From Phaeospirillum sp. (GTDB taxonomy: Bacteria; Pseudomonadota; Alphaproteobacteria; Rhodospirillales; Magnetospirillaceae): a stretch of 64,000 nt of DNA. Numbering within the stretch: position 1 is the first letter of the stretch; the number at the start of each line of letters is the position of its first letter. Shown piece after piece: positions 45,458 to 53,920 of the stretch. The notes beneath the pieces are model-generated. The model was not told the origin of the DNA, did no database searches, and worked only from the letters and a program-made list of their open reading frames with translations. Made by a program: the position numbers and the translations under genes. The stretch is taken from assembly GCA_030651575.1 (NCBI GenBank), contig JAUSFB010000030.1, positions 310,001 through 374,000 of the forward strand. Reading direction: 5' to 3'.

Positions 45458-46942
45458 ATGATTGCTTGGCGCGAAGCCATGTCGGTGGGCTCGCCCGCCC
45501 TTGACGCCGACCACAAACGACTGATCGAACTGGTCAATCTGACCGAGGAATGGGGCAGCCGCGACAGCTGGCCCCAGGTCGGCGCGGTGATCGACGACCT
45601 GATGGTCTATGTGCGCGAGCATTTCCAGCGCGAGGAAGCGGTCATGGCCGCGATCCGGTTTCCCGAGCTGGAGGCCCATCGCAAGAGACACGAGGCGCTG
45701 GCGGCGCGGGCGCGGCTGCTGAACGACAAGTTCAGGGCGGCGGCCAATGACGGCGAGCGCAAGACCTGCTGTCTGGTGCTGACCAAGGTTCTGAACGAGT
45801 GGCTGCTGGATCATATCCTCAAGCAGGATATGAAATTCAAGCCCCTGATCCCAAAGAAACCGCAGCCGGCGGCCCATCACGCGCCAGAGCTTCAGGTAGG
45901 GCTGCCGCAGCAGACCGAGGCCGAACTGGCGGCCGAGCGCAAGGCCCGCAAGGAAGCCCGCGACAAGGATGTCGAATACGAGTTGCCGCCCAATCTGGCC
46001 CATCTGCTGAAGCGGATCGAGTATGTCGTTCCCGAGATGCCGCCGCCGGAAAAGGAGTTCGACAGCTTCGAGAAGCTATGCGCGGCGGCGGTTTGCCGGC
46101 GGGTCGACAAGGTTCTGATCTTCTTTCAGCGCCACAATCCGGCATTGAATCTGGAATTGCCGCCGTTTTTCCTGGCGTCGGCCGAATTCGCCGATAAATT
46201 CCGGCAAGCCATCGGCAAGTTCATCTTTCCCATGATCTGGGAAAGTCGCCAGGTCCGGATGCTGGCCACCAACTTCGATTGGGCCGCCCAGGATGCCGAA
46301 AGCTTTTGGGAGCACATCAACCGCCAGCTGGAGCAGAGCATTCTGCAAGGCTGGACCCAGGGCTGGGATGAATTGCGGCTGATCGAGGTCAAGAAGGACG
46401 GTCAGAAGGTGTTGCAGGTCAAGGACAACACCAAGGCGCTCCGCGAAATGCTGCAACCGTCAAGCCCGTCCGCCTACGATCTTCCCCGGATCGGCAATCG
46501 CGAGATCGACGTTTTCCAGTCGCTGCTGGACCCGGCGAATGACTGGTGGGAGACGCTGAACCGTGCATGGCGGATCTGTCATGACCTCTATGAGCAGGAA
46601 AAGGAACCCCGCATCTTTCAGCAGAAGGCGCGGGAGGGAGCCTTCCGCGACGGCCTGCTGAGTGCATTCAACCGCTTTCCGCCCGAATGGGTCGACTTCC
46701 TGGTGCTGGCCTGCCACCGGGTATTCCCCCGGGTATCGACCTCGTTTCTGGAAGGTTTCGCCACCAATCTGGGGCGCAACGAGGCCGAGCGCGAGGCCCA
46801 TATTCCCTATACCATCCGCTATCTGCGCCAAGCCCGGACCAATCCCGACATCTTCGACCGCGAGCGGCTGGAAGAGCAGGAATGGCAGGCCCAGATGAAG
46901 GAACTGAGCGACTACCTCGCCCACCGCGAACCAAAGGCCTGA
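45458..46942 (+). CDS. bacteriohemerythrin fused to unknown C-terminal domain
   Basis: The 494-residue protein has an N-terminal hemerythrin domain (residues 1 to about 130). Diiron ligands are visible as DADHKRLIEL, HFQREEAVM, HRKRHEAL and LLDHILKQD. After a Lys/Glu-rich linker (ERKARKEARDKD) comes a soluble helical region of about 330 residues with no family I recognise (DWAAQDAESFWEHINRQLEQ; ending near PYTIRYLRQA). It probably senses or carries O2 and passes this to the unknown domain. I use ATG 45458; an in-frame ATG at 45440 is possible. A 94-bp AT-rich gap precedes it. Confidence 0.85.
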   Translation: MIAWREAMSVGSPALDADHKRLIELVNLTEEWGSRDSWPQVGAVIDDLMVYVREHFQREEAVMAAIRFPELEAHRKRHEALAARARLLNDKFRAAANDGERKTCCLVLTKVLNEWLLDHILKQDMKFKPLIPKKPQPAAHHAPELQVGLPQQTEAELAAERKARKEARDKDVEYELPPNLAHLLKRIEYVVPEMPPPEKEFDSFEKLCAAAVCRRVDKVLIFFQRHNPALNLELPPFFLASAEFADKFRQAIGKFIFPMIWESRQVRMLATNFDWAAQDAESFWEHINRQLEQSILQGWTQGWDELRLIEVKKDGQKVLQVKDNTKALREMLQPSSPSAYDLPRIGNREIDVFQSLLDPANDWWETLNRAWRICHDLYEQEKEPRIFQQKAREGAFRDGLLSAFNRFPPEWVDFLVLACHRVFPRVSTSFLEGFATNLGRNEAEREAHIPYTIRYLRQARTNPDIFDRERLEEQEWQAQMKELSDYLAHREPKA

Positions 46943-47179
46943 TCAGGCCACGATGTCGAGATAGGTGCCGCGCGGAGCGGTGCGGTCCAGGTTTTCAACC
47001 GGAGTCTCGGGGGACAGCATGCGCCGGCCGCGCGGCCCGTTGGGCGTCGCCCCATGGGGATTGCCGCCGCCGCCAGTGATGCCACGGTTGGCGCGCGGGT
47101 CACGGCTGACGGTCTCGCGGATGTTGACGACCGACCCGCCCTGGCCGGTTGACCCGATGCCACCCGTAGAATCAACCAT
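46943..47179 (-). CDS. small Gly-rich hypothetical protein
   Basis: A 78-residue frame with protein-like composition in its first half (VDSTGGIGSTGQGGSVVNIRE) and a basic, Gly/Pro-rich second half. The SD is weak and I recognise no family. It converges on the hemerythrin gene, their stops being adjacent. An ATG at 47242 would extend it to 99 residues. It could be spurious. Confidence 0.4.
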   Translation of the reverse strand: MVDSTGGIGSTGQGGSVVNIRETVSRDPRANRGITGGGGNPHGATPNGPRGRRMLSPETPVENLDRTAPRGTYLDIVA

Positions 47180-47280
47180 GACGACAATGTCCCGAACCGT
47201 GCTGTGGCGGCCATCATACCAGCTTCGCATGACGGGCGACAAGAAGATGCTGTCCCATTCCGCTTGCTCGTGTCCCGGTC

Positions 47281-48129
47281 ATGTGGCTCAATGCGCGAAT
47301 GGGTACTACATACGCTCAAACCACAGTGCCGCCTGTCGGCCGGTCTCCCGACCTTGCCGCCCATTTCATGGAATGTGGCGCCCTTAACACCAATCTGAGC
47401 TTGGCTCCCGGCGAGCGGCTGGTGATCACCGACGACCTGCTGAATGGGACCGTTGGCGATCTGGCGGCCATGTCCATGGCCGCCATCGTCGCCCGCGACT
47501 CCCAGGTCGCCCGCGCCGCCATCATCCCGCTGTCGGTGGCGGCCAGTAAGCTGAAGCCCGGCGACCGCCACAAATACGAGCACCTGTTCCGGCTGATCGA
47601 GGAAACCGCCTTCGACGATTCTGTGCGCGAATCGGCCGAGGCGCTGATCGCCGCCAATTTCCGCGAGTCGCAGATCCGCGAACTGGCGCAGGAGCTGGGC
47701 GGAACCATCGGCCCGGCCCGCCAGCGTTACCGGGCCTTTCTCGACATCATCAAGCTGCTGATCGACCGAAAGATTTCCGAGGGCGGCTTTCTTGATGAAT
47801 TCCTGGAATTCACCCGCACCGTGGCGGGCAAGCTGGATTTCGGCATTTATTCGCTTTGCGTCGACCGTATGTTCGCCAGCGAGTTTATCCCCATCGTGGT
47901 CAAGGCCTCGCTGCTCGGCGAGATCCTCAAATACCCGCCGCTGGTGCGCAAGGAGCTGGTCACCAACCTGCTGTCCTCGTCCAAGGCCCCCCGCGAACTG
48001 GTCAATCACGCCCGCAATCAGTTGGGGGCCTGCATGACCCGCGCCCAGGCGACCGAGATCATCTTGTTCACCATGCTAAAGCAGTCCTGGCAGGCCCAAA
48101 AGCTGGCCCCCGGCCGCCCCACGATTTAG
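47281..48129 (+). CDS. hypothetical helical protein
   Basis: A protein of up to 282 residues, almost all alpha-helical after residue 60, with no signal peptide, membrane helix or catalytic motif. Visible segments include AALIIPLSVAASKL-like helices (actual text AAIIPLSVAASKLKPGD), AQELGGTIGPARQRYRAFLD and PPLVRKELVTNLLSSSKAPR. I do not recognise the family. The start is uncertain: ATG 47281 or 47299, neither with a clear SD. It lies 12 bp upstream of the quinone oxidoreductase gene and may be its operon partner. Confidence 0.7.
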   Translation: MWLNARMGTTYAQTTVPPVGRSPDLAAHFMECGALNTNLSLAPGERLVITDDLLNGTVGDLAAMSMAAIVARDSQVARAAIIPLSVAASKLKPGDRHKYEHLFRLIEETAFDDSVRESAEALIAANFRESQIRELAQELGGTIGPARQRYRAFLDIIKLLIDRKISEGGFLDEFLEFTRTVAGKLDFGIYSLCVDRMFASEFIPIVVKASLLGEILKYPPLVRKELVTNLLSSSKAPRELVNHARNQLGACMTRAQATEIILFTMLKQSWQAQKLAPGRPTI

Positions 48130-48141
48130 AAGAATCCCCCC

Positions 48142-49110
48142 ATGAAAGCCGTCATCTGCCCCGCCTTCGGCCAGCCCCTGGTCGTCACCGAGTTTCCGTC
48201 TCCCCCGATGAGACCCGGCTGCGCCCGGATCAAGGTTCATGCCGCCGGCGTCAACTTTGCCGACTCGCTGATCACCGGGGGGACGTATCAGGAGAAGATG
48301 GAGCCCCCCTTCGTACCGGGGATGGAGCTGTCGGGTACGGTGCTGGAAGTGGCGGCGGGCGTCACCGCCTGCAAGCCCGGCGACCGGGTGATGGCCACGG
48401 TCACCGGCGGTGCTTTCGCCGAGCAGGCGGTGGTGGATCAGACCGATATCTACGTCTTGCCCAATAGCCTGGACTTCGTTACCGCCGCCGGTTTCCCGGT
48501 GGCCTATGGCACGTCCCATCTCGGGCTGAAGAAGGCCGGCCTGCGGGCGGGCGAGACCCTGGTGGTGCATGGTGCCGCCGGGGGGGTCGGCCTGACCGCC
48601 GTCGAGGTGGGCAAGGCGTTGGGCGCGGTGGTGATCGGTACCGCCGGCGGCCCCGACAAGGTCAAGGTGGCGCTGGAACACGGGGCCGATCATGGCGTCG
48701 ATTACAAGGCCGAGGATATCCGGGAGCGGGTCAAGGCCCTGACCGGCGGTCGCGGCGCCGATGTGATCTATGACCCGGTGGGCGGCGCGGTATTCGACGC
48801 CTCGTTGCGTTGTATCGCCGCCGATGGCCGGATTCTCATCATCGGCTTCGCCAGCGGCACGGTGCCGCAGATTCCCGCCAACATCCTGCTGGTCAAGAAC
48901 GTCACCGTGATCGGCTATTACTGGGGCGCTTACCGCAAGCTCGACCCGGCCATGGTGCGGGAGTCCATGCAAGAGGCGCTGGACTGGTGGGCCGCCGGCA
49001 AGTTGTCGCCCCATGTATCCAGGGTGATGGACCTGTCCGAGGCGGACACCGCCATCGAGATGCTCAAGGGCCGCGCCGCCACCGGCAAGATCGTCCTGAC
49101 GACGGGGTAG
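48142..49110 (+). CDS. NADPH:quinone oxidoreductase family protein (zinc-free MDR)
   Basis: The 322-residue medium-chain reductase starts KAVICPAFGQPLVVTEF and has VNFADSLITGG, PFVPGMELSGTV, and the NADPH motif VVHGAAGGVGLTAVEVGKAL (near residue 150), then GRGADVIYDPVGG and MDLSEADTAIEMLKGRAATGKIVL. It lacks the zinc-ligand Cys residues of alcohol dehydrogenases. Physiological substrate is not predictable. It follows the unknown helical gene by 12 bp and its stop lies next to the convergent DUF3126 gene. Confidence 0.88.
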   Translation: MKAVICPAFGQPLVVTEFPSPPMRPGCARIKVHAAGVNFADSLITGGTYQEKMEPPFVPGMELSGTVLEVAAGVTACKPGDRVMATVTGGAFAEQAVVDQTDIYVLPNSLDFVTAAGFPVAYGTSHLGLKKAGLRAGETLVVHGAAGGVGLTAVEVGKALGAVVIGTAGGPDKVKVALEHGADHGVDYKAEDIRERVKALTGGRGADVIYDPVGGAVFDASLRCIAADGRILIIGFASGTVPQIPANILLVKNVTVIGYYWGAYRKLDPAMVRESMQEALDWWAAGKLSPHVSRVMDLSEADTAIEMLKGRAATGKIVLTTG

Positions 49111-49111
49111 G

Positions 49112-49348
49112 CTATTTCTTGGCGGGGACCTTGGCGGCCGGCGGCAGGTCTTCTTCCAGGATCGTCATATTGACGGAGTAGGAGACCTCGCCCTCGTCCT
49201 CGTCGCGGTGCAGGACGCCGATGAACTCTTCACCGATCATGATTTCGACCGGAGCGTTACGCTTGGCCGGCGGGGCGATCTTGATCTTGTCGTTGGCGAA
49301 GGTGGCGCGCAGATACGCTTCGACGCGGGCGATTTCAGTCGGGTTCAT
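49112..49348 (-). CDS. DUF3126 family protein
   Basis: A 78-residue protein (starts NPTEIARVEAYLRATFAND) matching the DUF3126 family, common in alphaproteobacteria and of unknown function. PVEIMIGEEFIGVLHRDEDEGEVSY is the conserved core; a Lys/Pro/Ala tail closes it. It ends 1 bp from the convergent oxidoreductase stop. Confidence 0.85.
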   Translation of the reverse strand: MNPTEIARVEAYLRATFANDKIKIAPPAKRNAPVEIMIGEEFIGVLHRDEDEGEVSYSVNMTILEEDLPPAAKVPAKK

Positions 49349-49409
49349 TGTCTTCTCGATGATCTTGGCACTACGGGGATCTTGGCGCTACGGGGGGCCG
49401 ATATGAAGC

Positions 49410-49439
49410 GGGACCGGCGACCGCGAGGCCACCGGTCCC
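49410..49439 (-). other. hairpin downstream of the cold shock gene
   Basis: GGGACCGG (49410-49417) pairs with CCGGTCCC (49432-49439), and wobble pairs extend the stem to about 13 bp with a 4-nt loop. No T-run follows on the minus strand, so terminator status is uncertain. It lies 21 bp after the cold shock stop. Confidence 0.45.
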
Positions 49440-49460
49440 AAAACATCGGCGGCTAAAGGC

Positions 49461-49670
49461 CTAGAGGGCCTTCAGATTGACCGCGGAGGTCTTGCCCTTC
49501 TTGGGGTCGCGCTCTTCTTCGAACGAGACCTTCTGGCCTTCGTTCAGGCCACCCATGCCGGCACGCTCGACCGCGGAGATGTGAACAAACACATCGGAGC
49601 CGCCATTGTCGGGAGCGATGAAGCCATAACCCTTGGTGCTATTGAACCACTTAACGGTACCGTTCGGCAT
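49461..49670 (-). CDS. cspA: cold shock protein (CspA family)
   Basis: A 69-residue single-strand nucleic acid chaperone: [20 protein letters not shown] contains RNP1 (KGYGFI) and [11 protein letters not shown] contains RNP2 (VFVHI). GGAGG lies 6 bp before ATG 49670. A longer upstream frame (to 49769) is likely untranslated leader. The 200 bp between it and the glycosidase stop holds a GCGC-rich hairpin (about 49690-49720) and otherwise shows nothing gene-like. Confidence 0.95.
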   Translation of the reverse strand: MPNGTVKWFNSTKGYGFIAPDNGGSDVFVHISAVERAGMGGLNEGQKVSFEEERDPKKGKTSAVNLKAL

Positions 49671-49870
49671 TTGATGCCTCCAATTATGAGCGTAGCGCAG
49701 CGCGTCTTCGCGCAGCGCATCAAGTGCCGATCGGGTCGTTGTGTTTCCCAGGGCAGAATGATGACGCAATCTTGATGTTTAGCGCGGCAAATGCAAGCGA
49801 AAGCCGCTGTCTTCCGATCATTCTGTTGGCAGTCGTCGCAGATTGTCCCGTTCTTGACCGGGGCGGGGCG

Positions 49871-51274
49871 CTAGACCCTGCCGGTTCGGATCACCTCCGC
49901 GAACCACTTGAAGCTGTCCTTGGGGGTGCGTTTCAAGGTGTCGTAATCGACCCGGACCAGTCCGAACCGCTTGGCCAGACCATAGGCCCACTCGAAATTG
50001 TCCAGCAGCGACCAGGCCAGATAGCCTTTGACGTTGCAACCGTCCTTTACCGCCCGCGCCACCTCGGCGACATGGTCGCGCAGATAGGCCACCCGTTCGG
50101 CGTCGTGAATCTGACCGTCCGGCGACACCACGTCGTCATAGGCGGCGCCGTTCTCGGCGATGAAGACCGGGATGTTGTCGTACAGCTCCTTGAACTCGCG
50201 CAGCAGGTCGTAGAGCCCGTCCGGCTGCACCGGCCATGCCATGGCGGTCCAGCGGTCGCAATGGGCGTCGCCCCAGAATGCGTCGAAGGGGTGGCCCTCC
50301 TCGTGCTTCATGGTCATGCGCGAGTAGTAGTTGATGCCCAGCAGGTCGATGGGGAATTTGATGGCTTCCAGGTCGCCCGGCTTGACGATGTCCTTCATCT
50401 TTTCGGCCAGTACGTCGGGAATGGCGCCGCGCAGCACCCCGTCCAGCGGCACCCGGTTCCACACCGCGTCCCAGCGGATGGCGGCGGCGCGGTTCCTGGG
50501 GTCGTCGTCTTGCGAGCGGCAGGGCTGAAGGTTGATCACCGTGCCCAGCGTCGCCTTGGGCTGCTCGGCCCGGATGGCCCGCAGCGCCGCGCCCTGGGCC
50601 AGATTCTGGTGGTGCAGCGCCTTCAGGATGCCCTGTTCGCCCAGCTTGTAGCCCGGCGCGTGCTCGCCGATGCCATAGCCGATGATGGCCACCACATTGG
50701 GCTCGTTCAGCATGTGCCAGTCCTTGACCCGGTCGCCCAGGCGGCGGGTGGCGATCTGGGCGTATTCGGCGAAGGGGCCGACGATTTCGCGCCCCTGCCA
50801 GCCGCCCTTGTCCTCCAGCGGCTGCGGCAAGTCCCAGTGATAGAGGCAGGCCATGGGGCGGATGCCGGCTTCCAGGATCTTGTCCACCAGGCGGTCGTAG
50901 AAATCGAGGCCCTTGGCGTTCACCGCCCCGGTTCCGGCGGGGATGATGCGCGGCCAAGCCAGCGAGAAGCGGTAGGCGTTAAAGCCCGCCGATTTCATCA
51001 GGGCGATGTCTTCCGGGTAGCGGTGGTAGTGGTCGCAGGCCACCTTGGCGCTGGAGCCGTCCATGATGCGGCCCTGGGCGGTGAAGGTATCCCAGATGGT
51101 CATGCCGCGCCCGTCCTCGTCATAGGCGCCCTCGATCTGGTAGGCGGCGGTGCTGGCCCCCCAGAAGAAGTCCTTGGGAAACTGGCGCGGAGCCGTCTTG
51201 GCGTCGGCCTTGGATGCGATGGTCATGGCGGCTGCTCCGGCTAGGATCTGGCGGCGGGTAAGGGCGGGGCTCAT
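49871..51274 (-). CDS. family 1 glycoside hydrolase (beta-glucosidase) with Tat signal
   Basis: The 467-residue enzyme has a twin-arginine signal (TRRQILAGAAAMTIASKADA) followed by the GH1 start FPKDFFWGASTAAYQIEGA. The acid/base Glu is in HMLNEPNVVA and the nucleophile Glu in FIAENGAAYDD; SLLDNFEWAYGLAKRFGL is the conserved C-terminal segment. GH1 enzymes are usually cytoplasmic, so a Tat export signal, implying folded export to the periplasm, is unusual. ATG 51274 overlaps the acylphosphatase stop by 4 bp. No sugar transporter or other carbohydrate gene is nearby, so its substrate is unknown. Confidence 0.88.
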   Translation of the reverse strand: MSPALTRRQILAGAAAMTIASKADAKTAPRQFPKDFFWGASTAAYQIEGAYDEDGRGMTIWDTFTAQGRIMDGSSAKVACDHYHRYPEDIALMKSAGFNAYRFSLAWPRIIPAGTGAVNAKGLDFYDRLVDKILEAGIRPMACLYHWDLPQPLEDKGGWQGREIVGPFAEYAQIATRRLGDRVKDWHMLNEPNVVAIIGYGIGEHAPGYKLGEQGILKALHHQNLAQGAALRAIRAEQPKATLGTVINLQPCRSQDDDPRNRAAAIRWDAVWNRVPLDGVLRGAIPDVLAEKMKDIVKPGDLEAIKFPIDLLGINYYSRMTMKHEEGHPFDAFWGDAHCDRWTAMAWPVQPDGLYDLLREFKELYDNIPVFIAENGAAYDDVVSPDGQIHDAERVAYLRDHVAEVARAVKDGCNVKGYLAWSLLDNFEWAYGLAKRFGLVRVDYDTLKRTPKDSFKWFAEVIRTGRV

Positions 51275-51579
51275 GCGGTGGGGCGCTGGTGAAAGTCGTG
51301 TCCCACCGTTTCGGTGGCGGTCTCGACGGTGACACGGGCGACGGCGGCGGCGGGCGGACCATGGCGGCAGGCGGCGACCATGTCGTCCACCGTGACGGCG
51401 GGACCGTGGAACAGCGCCTCGACGCTGCCATCGGCCCGATTGCGGACCCAACCGGCCAAGCCTCGGGCGGCGGCCTGCTCGATGGTCCAGCCGCGAAACC
51501 ACACGCCCTGCACCCGGCCTTCGATCATCACCCGAACGGTTTTGGCTTCGATCACCGGCCTTCCTCCGTCATCGGTCAT
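51271..51579 (-). CDS. acyP: acylphosphatase
   Basis: A 102-residue enzyme that hydrolyses acyl phosphates. The conserved VMIEGRVQGVWFRGWT carries the catalytic Arg and GLAGWVRNRADGSVE the catalytic Asn. I use ATG 51579; shorter starts are possible because the domain begins at residue 10-15. Its stop overlaps the glycosidase start, so the pair is translationally coupled. Confidence 0.88.
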   Translation of the reverse strand: MTDDGGRPVIEAKTVRVMIEGRVQGVWFRGWTIEQAAARGLAGWVRNRADGSVEALFHGPAVTVDDMVAACRHGPPAAAVARVTVETATETVGHDFHQRPTA

Positions 51580-51669
51580 CCTGGGATTTAACCACGAGCG
51601 CGCGGGTCTGCGAAGGGGCCATGAAGCCTCCTCGCGACCATATTGCGGGCGATGTGGCATTATCAATGG

Positions 51670-52092
51670 ATGCGTTATGTCCTCGATACCGATTGTGGTG
51701 TCGCGGCGATGCGAAGCCCCACCGGGGCGTCGGCGGCGCTGGTCCTGGCCGCATTGGACGGACGCCTGACCTTGCTCATGAGCGTGCCCCTGGCCGTCGA
51801 ATACGAAGCCGCCTGCATGCGTCTTGAACATTGGTCGTCCGCAGGACTAAGCGAACGGGAGGTCGGTGTTTATCTCGACGGATTAGTCGCTCTGGCGACG
51901 CCCGTGAAAAGCCGCTTTCTGTGGCGGCCCCGCCTGCGCGACCCTGGCGACGAAATGGTTCTTGAGGCCGCCGCCAACGGACGCGCCGACGCCATCGTCA
52001 CCTTCAATATCCGTGACTTCGGCGTGATCCCGTCGCAGTTCGGCGTCTTAGTGTCGAGGCCAGCTGAGGCCTTGCGGAGAATGAGACCATGA
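51670..52092 (+). CDS. PIN domain toxin
   Basis: A 140-residue PIN-fold ribonuclease toxin of the putative toxin-antitoxin component family. RYVLDTDCGVAAM has the first Asp, VEYEAACMR an acidic residue, DPGDEMVLEAA and DAIVTFNIRDFG the remaining acids. Its stop overlaps the antitoxin ATG by 4 bp. I use ATG 51670, since the conserved RYVLDT begins there; an in-frame ATG at 51643 is possible. The toxin frame is intact. Confidence 0.85.
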   Translation: MRYVLDTDCGVAAMRSPTGASAALVLAALDGRLTLLMSVPLAVEYEAACMRLEHWSSAGLSEREVGVYLDGLVALATPVKSRFLWRPRLRDPGDEMVLEAAANGRADAIVTFNIRDFGVIPSQFGVLVSRPAEALRRMRP

Positions 52093-52338
52093 CGACCACA
52101 TCCACGTATCCTTTGCGTCTGCCCCGTTCGGTCAAGACGGCGGTGGAAAGGCTCGCCAGGGAAGAGGGGGGGCAGCCTCAATCAGTTCGTGGCGACGGCG
52201 GTGGCGGAAAAGCTGTCGGCCATGAGCACAGAAGCCTTTTTCGCGGAACGCGCCGCCCGTGCCGCCCCGGACGAGTTCCGTCGCATCCTGACCCGTGAGG
52301 GGGGCGCGCCGCCCCGGCCGGGGGATGAGCGGACATAA
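52089..52338 (+). pseudogene. antitoxin gene with +1 frameshift in a 7-G run
   Basis: The frame begins TTTSTYPLRLPRSVKTAVERL, typical of small RHH/HicB-like antitoxins, but shifts at a run of seven G (52166-52172). Removing one G restores an uninterrupted 82-residue protein continuing SLNQFVATAVAEKLSAM and ending at TAA 52336. The two halves fit a single antitoxin family. Either the run is a sequencing error, the antitoxin is broken, or slippage in the G run makes some intact protein. An intact PIN toxin with no antitoxin would be harmful, so I favour error or slippage. Confidence 0.85.
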
Positions 52339-52414
52339 CGCCGACGCCCTTGCGCGAAGAAGCCGCTGCGGCTAGGTTTGGGCCGCTTTACAAACTGTCT
52401 TCGAGGTAATGGGC

Positions 52415-52711
52415 ATGGACACGGTGTTAGTCCCGCTGATCGATGTCGTCCTGATGGCCTTGAATCTGTATTGGTACATCATCCTGGCCTCGGTGATCAT
52501 GAGCTGGTTGGTGGCCTTCGGTGTTCTCAATACCTACAATTCCACCGTGCGCACCATCATGGACGTGATCTATCGCCTGACCGAACCGGCGCTGCGGCCG
52601 TTGCGCCGCGTGCTGCCCGATATCGGCTCGGTCGATCTGTCGCCCATCGCGCTGTGGCTGATCATCTATTTCCTGATGGGCGTGCTGGGGCGGCTGAAAT
52701 ACGCGATCTGA
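52415..52711 (+). CDS. YggT family membrane protein
   Basis: A 98-residue integral membrane protein with two hydrophobic segments (LIDVVLMALNLYWYIILASVI and ALWLIIYFLMGVLG) and the conserved YRLTEPALRPLRRVLP between them. GAGG lies 8 bp before ATG 52415; the ATG at 52409 is too close. YggT proteins are linked to osmotic stress or cell-shape control in some bacteria. It overlaps the next gene by one base. Confidence 0.88.
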   Translation: MDTVLVPLIDVVLMALNLYWYIILASVIMSWLVAFGVLNTYNSTVRTIMDVIYRLTEPALRPLRRVLPDIGSVDLSPIALWLIIYFLMGVLGRLKYAI

Positions 52712-53040
52712 TGACGGAGCCCTCGCCGTTCACCATCGTGGCCGGGGGGCTGCGGGTGGCGGTGCGGCTGACTCCCAAGGCGTCGCGCGACCGTATTCAG
52801 GGCGCCAGCGCCGAGGCCGACGGCTCGGTGGTGCTGAAGGCGCAGGTAACGACGGTGCCCGAGGACGGCAAGGCCAACGCCGCCCTGATCAAGCTGTTGT
52901 CCAAGCAGTGGCGGGTGCCCAAAAGCGACATGGAGATCATCCAGGGCGCCACCGACCGGCGCAAGGTGATCCTGATTTCCGGCGACGGGTCCGATTTGCG
53001 GCGTCGCCTCGATGAATGGATGACGAACAATCATGACTGA
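52711..53040 (+). CDS. DUF167 family protein (YggU-like)
   Basis: A 109-residue protein with the family core [35 protein letters not shown] and [21 protein letters not shown]. Function unknown; commonly next to yggT and folD. The start overlaps the yggT stop (TGATG) and its stop overlaps the folD start by 8 bp. Confidence 0.9.
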   Translation: MTEPSPFTIVAGGLRVAVRLTPKASRDRIQGASAEADGSVVLKAQVTTVPEDGKANAALIKLLSKQWRVPKSDMEIIQGATDRRKVILISGDGSDLRRRLDEWMTNNHD

Positions 53041-53920
53041 AGCCAAGCGTATCGACGGAACCGACTTTTCGGCCAAGCTGCGAGAAACCCTCGCCCTGCA
53101 TGTGAGCGAGCTGCGCGACCGCCACCGCGTCATCCCCGGTCTGGCGGTGGTGCTGGTCGGCAAGGACCCGGCCAGTCAGGTCTATGTCCGGACCAAGCAC
53201 AAGCGCACGACCGAGATCGGCATGACCTCCTTCATGCACACTCTGCCGGATGATACCCCCGAGGACGAGGTTCTGACCCTGATCGCCGGGCTCAATGCCG
53301 ATCCGGCGGTTCACGGCATCTTGGTCCAGTTGCCGTTGCCCAAGCATATCGATACCCAGAAGGTGATCGAGGCCATCGATCCCGCCAAGGATGTGGACGG
53401 TTTTCATCCGGTCAATGTCGGACGCCTCGCCGCCGGCATCGACGCCATGGTGCCGTGCACGCCGCTGGGCTCGCTGATGCTGCTGAAGGATCACCTGGGC
53501 AAGCTGGGCGGCCTCGACGCCGTGGTGGTGGGGCGCAGCAATATCGTCGGCAAGCCCATGGCCCAACTGCTGATCAAGGAAAGCTGCACCGTCACCGTCG
53601 CCCATTCCCAGACCCGCGACCTTGCCGACGTGGTGCGCCGCGCCGATATCGTGGTCGCCGCCGTCGGCCGGCCGGAGATGATCCGGGGCGATTGGCTAAA
53701 GCCGGGCTGCACCGTGATCGATGTGGGCATCAACCGCGTCGAACTGCCCGACGGCACCACCAGGCTGGTGGGCGACGTCAATTACGCCGAGGCGGTCCAG
53801 GTGGCGGGCGCCATCACCCCGGTGCCGGGCGGCGTCGGTCCCATGACCATCGCCTGCCTGCTGCGCAACACCCTGGTGGCGTGTTGCCGGTTGCACCACC
53901 TGCCGGTCCCCAACGTCTGA
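53033..53920 (+). CDS. folD: methylenetetrahydrofolate dehydrogenase/cyclohydrolase
   Basis: The 295-residue bifunctional enzyme interconverts methylene-, methenyl- and formyl-tetrahydrofolate. The active-site Lys is in [14 protein letters not shown], the NADP site in [17 protein letters not shown] (near residue 165), and [10 protein letters not shown] closes the pocket. Length is normal. It overlaps DUF167 by 8 bp and nnrU by one base. Confidence 0.96.
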   Translation: MTEAKRIDGTDFSAKLRETLALHVSELRDRHRVIPGLAVVLVGKDPASQVYVRTKHKRTTEIGMTSFMHTLPDDTPEDEVLTLIAGLNADPAVHGILVQLPLPKHIDTQKVIEAIDPAKDVDGFHPVNVGRLAAGIDAMVPCTPLGSLMLLKDHLGKLGGLDAVVVGRSNIVGKPMAQLLIKESCTVTVAHSQTRDLADVVRRADIVVAAVGRPEMIRGDWLKPGCTVIDVGINRVELPDGTTRLVGDVNYAEAVQVAGAITPVPGGVGPMTIACLLRNTLVACCRLHHLPVPNV

